This document shows positions 43,823 to 47,932 of a stretch of 47,932 nt of DNA, piece after piece. The stretch covers positions 1,610 through 49,541 of the forward strand of contig QKPP01000020.1 in NCBI GenBank assembly GCA_006508105.1, in the 5' to 3' direction. Each line of letters opens with the position of its first letter. The first letter of the stretch is position 1. Origin of the DNA: Myxococcales bacterium FL481 (GTDB lineage Bacteria; Myxococcota_A; Polyangia; Nannocystales; Nannocystaceae). The notes under the pieces were generated by a model that worked only from the letters and a program-made list of their open reading frames with translations, was not told the DNA's origin and made no database searches. The translations under genes were made by a program, and so were the position numbers.

Positions 43823-44905
43823 TCAGGCGGCGTCGTGGCGCGACGAGCCGGAGCCCGTCGACGAGCCCGCCATCGGCAACGGCTCGCCGCCCGACGCCGG
43901 CGCGGACTCCCCCGCCGAGGTCTCGGTCTCATCGCTCGCGTCCGCATCGCCCGAATCGTCGCCGGCGGGCGCGAGTTCGCAGCCGTCGATGGTCAGCGAG
44001 ATCCGCATCCAGCCCGCCTTGGCGCGCAGGGGGAGTACGAGTAGCCGGACCTGACCCGGCATCGACGCGACGATCCCCTCGCCACGCGCAAGCTGAGGCG
44101 AGCCCAAGCGCACGGGGCTGCCGGCTTTGTCCATCATCGCTTCGGCATCGGCTGCGAACATGGCGATGAGCCCAGTGAGGACCTCTTGCTGCGACGCTTC
44201 GTCGACATCCGCGGCGCCCACCCCCAGTGCGTTGCTCGCCAACGCCACGGCCAACGGGGGCTGCATCGTGAACACCAAGACGCGGTGCGGCTCGCCGCAA
44301 AGCGGCATCGACCACACCAGGTCGCCACGCGTCGACAGCCCGGCGGACAGTTCCGGAGCCGTCGCTTTGAATTTCGTCTGTCCGTAGCGTTGCCCGACGT
44401 CGAGCCACGCGCGAACGAAGCACTCCGTCTCCCATGGGGCGAAATCGGCGACTTGCTGGTCGTTCGCTCCCAACCGGGTAGCCAGGCGCTTGCGAGCGAC
44501 CTTGAACTGCTCGATCTCCGGCCGCGGGCGGTGTCCACGGTGAACGCAGACTTCCTCGATGCCCAACTGACTCAGCCGGATGAGATACTCGTGGGTGAGC
44601 TCGGCGCCTCGACCCAACAGCATCGCGCCGGTGCGTCCGTGAACGGCGCGGGCCAGTTGCTCACCGGGGGCAACTTCGCTCGGGCGCACATCCGCGATGT
44701 TGTGTTCGAGCCGTACGGCCTCGGTTTCTGCGGGCGAGTCACCGCGATAGAGGCACTGCACGCCCAGCGAACGCAGCAAGAGCACCTCGTAGCGGCGGAC
44801 GATCTCGCCCTCGCGCAACACGACGCGGCCGTCGGCGCCCACCAGGTTGTAGGGCAACGGCACCGACGTGCGAACCTCCGTCAACGACACCGGGCGCGTC
44901 TCCAT
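43823..44905 (-). CDS. Putative chemotaxis-phosphatase (CheX-like) domain protein
   Basis: 360 residues, soluble, no signal peptide. The N-terminal about 150 residues (PLPYNLVGADGRVVLREGEIV, LRSLGVQCLYRGD, LIRLSQLGIEEVCVHRG) resemble the regulatory region preceding HD-GYP-type output domains. The later part (PLAVALASNALG, SQQEVLTGLIAMFAADAEAMMDKAG, VRLLVLPLRAKAGWMRISL) has the pattern of CheX/CheC-like phosphatase domains. The tail is acidic and low-complexity. Its ATG directly follows the stop of the neighbouring 209-residue gene, so the two are translationally coupled. The family call is tentative. Confidence 0.6.
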   Translation of the reverse strand: METRPVSLTEVRTSVPLPYNLVGADGRVVLREGEIVRRYEVLLLRSLGVQCLYRGDSPAETEAVRLEHNIADVRPSEVAPGEQLARAVHGRTGAMLLGRGAELTHEYLIRLSQLGIEEVCVHRGHRPRPEIEQFKVARKRLATRLGANDQQVADFAPWETECFVRAWLDVGQRYGQTKFKATAPELSAGLSTRGDLVWSMPLCGEPHRVLVFTMQPPLAVALASNALGVGAADVDEASQQEVLTGLIAMFAADAEAMMDKAGSPVRLGSPQLARGEGIVASMPGQVRLLVLPLRAKAGWMRISLTIDGCELAPAGDDSGDADASDETETSAGESAPASGGEPLPMAGSSTGSGSSRHDAA

Positions 44906-45535
44906 CTACGACGCCTCCGTGTCCACCGGGTCGGACGCCGCGAGGCGAGCCCGAAGCCCGTCTAGCCACTGCCGCCGGGCCGCTTCTTCGGTCGGATTCT
45001 TGCACGGCCAGCCGCGACCGAACACGATCTCAAACTCGCAGCCGCCAATGCTCACCGCACGGGCCCAACCGCGGTCGTAGTTCCACTGCACGCGGAGTCC
45101 CTCGCCGGAGAAGGACACCGGGTGCAGCAGCTCGTAGCGATCGCACTGGTCAGCCGCGACGAAGTCCGCGGACAGCCGTCGCGCGAACCCGTCGAGAATC
45201 GCGTCACGCTCCGCTTGACCCTCGAGTTGCGACAAGTCGAGCCCCAGCCGATCCGCCTGTCGACGAAGCGCCATCGTGAGCCGCCGCTGGGCCGCGGACT
45301 CGAGCCTGACGGCGACAGCAGCCGGCTCGGCCCCCGCGAGCCCCACGACCGACACCACGTCGCCCGCAATCCAGCCCACCGGAGTCTCGATCGATTCGCT
45401 CGTCACGCTCGCCCCGGAGAACAGGCTCTGCGCCGTTGCGCTGCACGCGGCATCAAGCGCTTGGCTCTCCGCGGCATCGGGTTCGACGGGCCTACTATTG
45501 CCCCCGGAGGCCACCGCGTGTGTCTGGTCATCCAT
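44906..45535 (-). CDS. Uncharacterised protein coupled to the CheX-like gene
   Basis: 209 residues, first gene of the pair; its stop abuts the next start. Soluble, with no signal peptide. Segments such as SLFSGASVTSESIETPVGWIAGDVVSVVGLAG and VRLESAAQRRLTMALRRQADRLG suggest an alpha/beta fold similar in size to CheC/CheX or PilZ-like domains. A cysteine (GRGWPCKN) sits near the C-terminus. I do not recognise the family. Position suggests it partners the CheX-like protein. Confidence 0.65.
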   Translation of the reverse strand: MDDQTHAVASGGNSRPVEPDAAESQALDAACSATAQSLFSGASVTSESIETPVGWIAGDVVSVVGLAGAEPAAVAVRLESAAQRRLTMALRRQADRLGLDLSQLEGQAERDAILDGFARRLSADFVAADQCDRYELLHPVSFSGEGLRVQWNYDRGWARAVSIGGCEFEIVFGRGWPCKNPTEEAARRQWLDGLRARLAASDPVDTEAS

Positions 45536-45862
45536 GTGAGCGAACCGGTCGCGACGGATCGGTCAATCCGTGCCCCTGCATCTCCCCCGAGGGGCATCGT
45601 CGGGCCTCCGTCAAGCTTGAGGCCCGGTGGCCGACGTCGGACCCCGATTCGTCAGACCGATCCGAATCCGAACCGTGCCGGCCGAGATAGCCCAGGTGAG
45701 TCATCGAGTCGCCGCATCAAGCCCCGGCCTGATCCGGCGGAGGTGACGCCGGGAATTGGCCACACAACTCCACTCGCGGGCCGCCCGGGCGGGCGGTCGC
45801 GCGTCGACTCGGCCGCGGGTGGAAAGCTGATTCGCGGGCCCGTGCCCGTGCCCGCCGAATCG
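45536..45862. other. 327-bp intergenic region
   Basis: Between the peptidase gene and the two-gene unit, all on the minus strand. No supported ORF or clear terminator was seen; the unit's promoter is presumably here. Confidence 0.35.
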
Positions 45863-47395
45863 CTATTTTTGCACTAGAGCGACAAGCCAGCGAGCGTGTT
45901 GGGCCATCAACTCGAGCGAGGTGAACTCTTTCTCGCTCTCTGGCGCGAAGTAGCCGGTGCCCAGGTTCGCCACGTAGATGCCGCGCTCGAGGAACGGGTC
46001 GACGCCCGTGCCCCCCCGAATCGGGCGAATCGGTGCCGACACCCCGACCTCATCCGCGGCCGCCAGCGCGGTTTCAACCAGGTCCGGCCGAGCCGCCATC
46101 CGCGTGCCCATGTTGTCGTAATGATGCGAAAACTCGATCGCTTGGTCTGCCGCGAATTGGGCGAGGTGCTGCCGCCGAGCCGCCAATCCCTCGACGGCGA
46201 AGTCGCGGATCCGAATGTCGAGACACAAGCTGTCCTCGCTCACTCGAACTCGAAACGGTTGGCTGTAGCCATCGCGCTCGTCGGAGTCTTCGGCCCACAG
46301 CGTGAAGCCGGGTGATGTCGCCATGTAGCCACTGACGAAGCGTAGGACCGCTTCGATGGCGGCATCGCGTTGACGGGGCCCACCCGCCGTGACGCGGTAG
46401 CCAGCTCCCCTGGGCACATGCGGCGCGATCATCTCCTGGAGTGCCGCGTCGAGGCCCTCGACGCTGGCCCCCTCACCGACCGCGACATGCAACACGCCGT
46501 CGCAGTCTCGGACCGCGTCGGACTCGAACCCCAAGAACGTAAACGGCTGGGCCGACAAGCGTTGGTGCAACTGTGCGGCGAACCGCAAGGCGCTGCGGTG
46601 CCCCTCGGCCTTGGCCGTTGCGCCGTGGGTGTTGACGCCGAACAACTCGACGCGCACGACCTCGCCATCGACTTCGCTGGAAACCCGCCGTGGGAAACGG
46701 ACTTGGGCCCCCATGCCGTTGAAGCTCTCGACGTTGATCTCAAACGGAGCGATGCCGTCGATGGTGTAGGCGGAATCCACCCCGCGTTCGCGCAGCAGCT
46801 CCGCCAAACCAACCAACGCTTCCATCCGACCGATCTCCTCGTCCGGCCGAGCCACGATGAACAACGGCCGATGCTCGATGTCAGGATTGTCCGCGAGTAG
46901 CTGTACCAGCGTCATCAGGTGGGCGAGCCCGAGCTTGTCGTCGAGCCCAAACGGGGCACGACCCGAGCCGAACAGCAACTGTTGACCGACGAACGGGCGC
47001 GTCGCCGGGTAGTGCTCGACGCTGACGTACAGGCGATCGTTTTGGGCGTAGGGAATCTTCGAGCCGTCCCAGCCGGGAACATCATCGAGTTTCTCCACCG
47101 CCTCGGTGCCGCGTGCGGTGTCGAGGTGGATCATCAGCGCCAGCGCGGGCTTGCCAGCCGCGGCGCCTCGCCCCTCGACGGTGGCGATGAGGTTGGCGTA
47201 CTCGTCGACCTCGACCCGAGCCCCCAGCCCCGCGAAAAACCGCTCGAGGTGCAACGACAGCTCGCGCTGCCCCGGCGTGGACGGCACGGTGGTCGATGTC
47301 TCGTCGCTGCACGAGTCGATCGCGACGACATCTTCGAGGTGACGACGCGAGAGCTCGGCGATCGTGGAGTTGGGCGTGTCGGGAAACGAGGCCAT
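45863..47395 (-). CDS. M20-family metallopeptidase (PepT-like)
   Basis: 510 residues from the ATG at 47395. A di-zinc peptidase of the PepT/carboxypeptidase family. Metal ligands fit MIHLDTARG (His and Asp), FGLDDKLGLAHL (bridging Asp), RPDEEIGR (catalytic Glu pair) and, near the end, NLGTGYFAPESEKEF, where PepT has its last His. The inserted dimerisation domain lies in the middle (VELFGVNTHGATAKAEGHRSAL). PepT is about 410 residues; the extra length is in the lid and C-terminal parts. No signal peptide, so cytoplasmic peptide breakdown is expected. The longer frame to 47641 overlaps the next gene and is rejected. Confidence 0.85.
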   Translation of the reverse strand: MASFPDTPNSTIAELSRRHLEDVVAIDSCSDETSTTVPSTPGQRELSLHLERFFAGLGARVEVDEYANLIATVEGRGAAAGKPALALMIHLDTARGTEAVEKLDDVPGWDGSKIPYAQNDRLYVSVEHYPATRPFVGQQLLFGSGRAPFGLDDKLGLAHLMTLVQLLADNPDIEHRPLFIVARPDEEIGRMEALVGLAELLRERGVDSAYTIDGIAPFEINVESFNGMGAQVRFPRRVSSEVDGEVVRVELFGVNTHGATAKAEGHRSALRFAAQLHQRLSAQPFTFLGFESDAVRDCDGVLHVAVGEGASVEGLDAALQEMIAPHVPRGAGYRVTAGGPRQRDAAIEAVLRFVSGYMATSPGFTLWAEDSDERDGYSQPFRVRVSEDSLCLDIRIRDFAVEGLAARRQHLAQFAADQAIEFSHHYDNMGTRMAARPDLVETALAAADEVGVSAPIRPIRGGTGVDPFLERGIYVANLGTGYFAPESEKEFTSLELMAQHARWLVALVQK

Positions 47396-47469
47396 AGCCG
47401 ACACTCGCCCGGGTGCGCTCGGCTGTAAAGCGCTGGCTCGGCGTCGCGAACCCGGACGGGCCACCGCGT

Positions 47470-47932
47470 CTAGACGGCCTGTGCGATCTCGCGGGCCACC
47501 ACGGGGGTCAGCGCCACCCCCATGCCGCCGAATCCGGCGATCACTTCGGTCACCGGGTCCAGCTGTCGCCGCGACGGCCCAGCGGCGTGACGATTGTCGA
47601 CAAAGCCCATGACGCCCGCCCAATGATGCGCGATCGACCACCGCTGCGGGCCCAGGATGCGTCGAGCCACCGCGACCAGGTGTTCGGTGACCGCGGAGGT
47701 CGTCCGCAATCGAGTGTCGCGCTCGGCCTCGGGATCGAGCTGGCGTCCACCGCCGATCAGCAAGCGCCCGTCGACGAAACGAAAGTAGTCATAACCTCGA
47801 TCGAGATAGCCGAGCACCGGGGCGGCGGGCGTTTCGACGCAGGAGGTCACGATGACTTGGCCGCGCCCGGGAACGACGCGAGTCTGACGATCCAACTCCG
47901 ATGCAAATGCGTTCGTGCAGACGAACGCTCGC
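47470..47932 (-). CDS. FAD-dependent oxidoreductase (DAO family), 3' part
   Basis: The last about 153 residues of a larger gene whose 5' part lies beyond the right edge. FVCTNAF, VPGRGQVIVTSCV, FRFVDGRLLIGGGR, HHWAGVMGFVDNRH and the terminal GFGGMGVALTPVVAREIAQ match the C-terminal half of D-amino-acid-oxidase/glycine-oxidase-type enzymes, where the final Gly-rich helix closes over FAD. The substrate is not readable from this part. It lies 74 bp upstream of the peptidase gene on the same strand. Confidence 0.88.
   Translation of the reverse strand, partial: RAFVCTNAFASELDRQTRVVPGRGQVIVTSCVETPAAPVLGYLDRGYDYFRFVDGRLLIGGGRQLDPEAERDTRLRTTSAVTEHLVAVARRILGPQRWSIAHHWAGVMGFVDNRHAAGPSRRQLDPVTEVIAGFGGMGVALTPVVAREIAQAV

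Overview
This 47.9 kb, very GC-rich window looks chromosomal and most resembles a myxobacterium-like member of the Myxococcota. Pointers are a MYXO-CTERM-like C-terminal sorting tail on a pentahaem cytochrome, a DUF4388 domain joined to a sulfatase-modifying-factor (FGE-like) domain, long Asp-rich linkers on exported proteins, futalosine-pathway menaquinone genes and a Tol-Pal cluster. I see no tRNA, rRNA, IS element, prophage or CRISPR array.

Layout. 1-1562: 5' part of a low-complexity, charged protein of unknown role that runs off the left edge. 2456-7370 (minus): pyruvate dehydrogenase E1 alpha, E1 beta and E2, followed in the same direction by mqnB and mqnD of the futalosine route to menaquinone. 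7860-9708 (plus): bioB and a PhzF-family gene. 10213-13161 (plus): a DUF4388/FGE-like membrane protein and a fatty-acid desaturase. 13319-18471 (minus): a di-haem peroxidase-type lipoprotein, then pal-tolQ-tolR-tolA-tolB in transcription order. 19027-23048: an FGE-like protein divergent from a UbiD-family decarboxylase (a possible MqnL) and a secreted Pro-rich protein. 23106-25452: an 18-bp minisatellite, a 63-residue protein and proS. 25547-29128: a convergent pair of exported redox proteins, a five-haem cytochrome and a molybdopterin oxidoreductase, each with an unusual Asp-rich linker. 29617-30600: a JmjC/cupin-like oxygenase.

30867-38945 is a sulfur-assimilation island. A minus-strand unit contains a poly-cysteine leader ORF, decayed cysH and cysD, then cysN, cobA, DUF934 and an ECF sigma factor. 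A second minus-strand unit contains DUF2849 and cysI, and cysM is divergent from it. 39306-47932 holds an RRM protein, small lipoproteins, a bifunctional aldolase/dehydrogenase, a two-gene CheX-like pair, a thioredoxin-like lipoprotein, a PepT-like peptidase and the 3' part of a DAO-family oxidase.

Three things stand out. (1) A 25-codon ORF at 35343-35420 has nine Cys codons within ten. It is followed by a terminator-like hairpin and a competing antiterminator pairing, immediately upstream of sulfate-assimilation genes: the layout of a cysteine-sensing transcription attenuator. (2) The thioredoxin-like lipoprotein at 43008-43697 has an in-frame TGA exactly where the first cysteine of the WCxxC motif belongs, with a hairpin 16-34 nt downstream. 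It is very likely a selenoprotein that standard gene calling would split. (3) Between the attenuator and cysN lie recognisable but internally deleted and frameshifted remnants of cysH and cysD, leaving cysN without a local partner.
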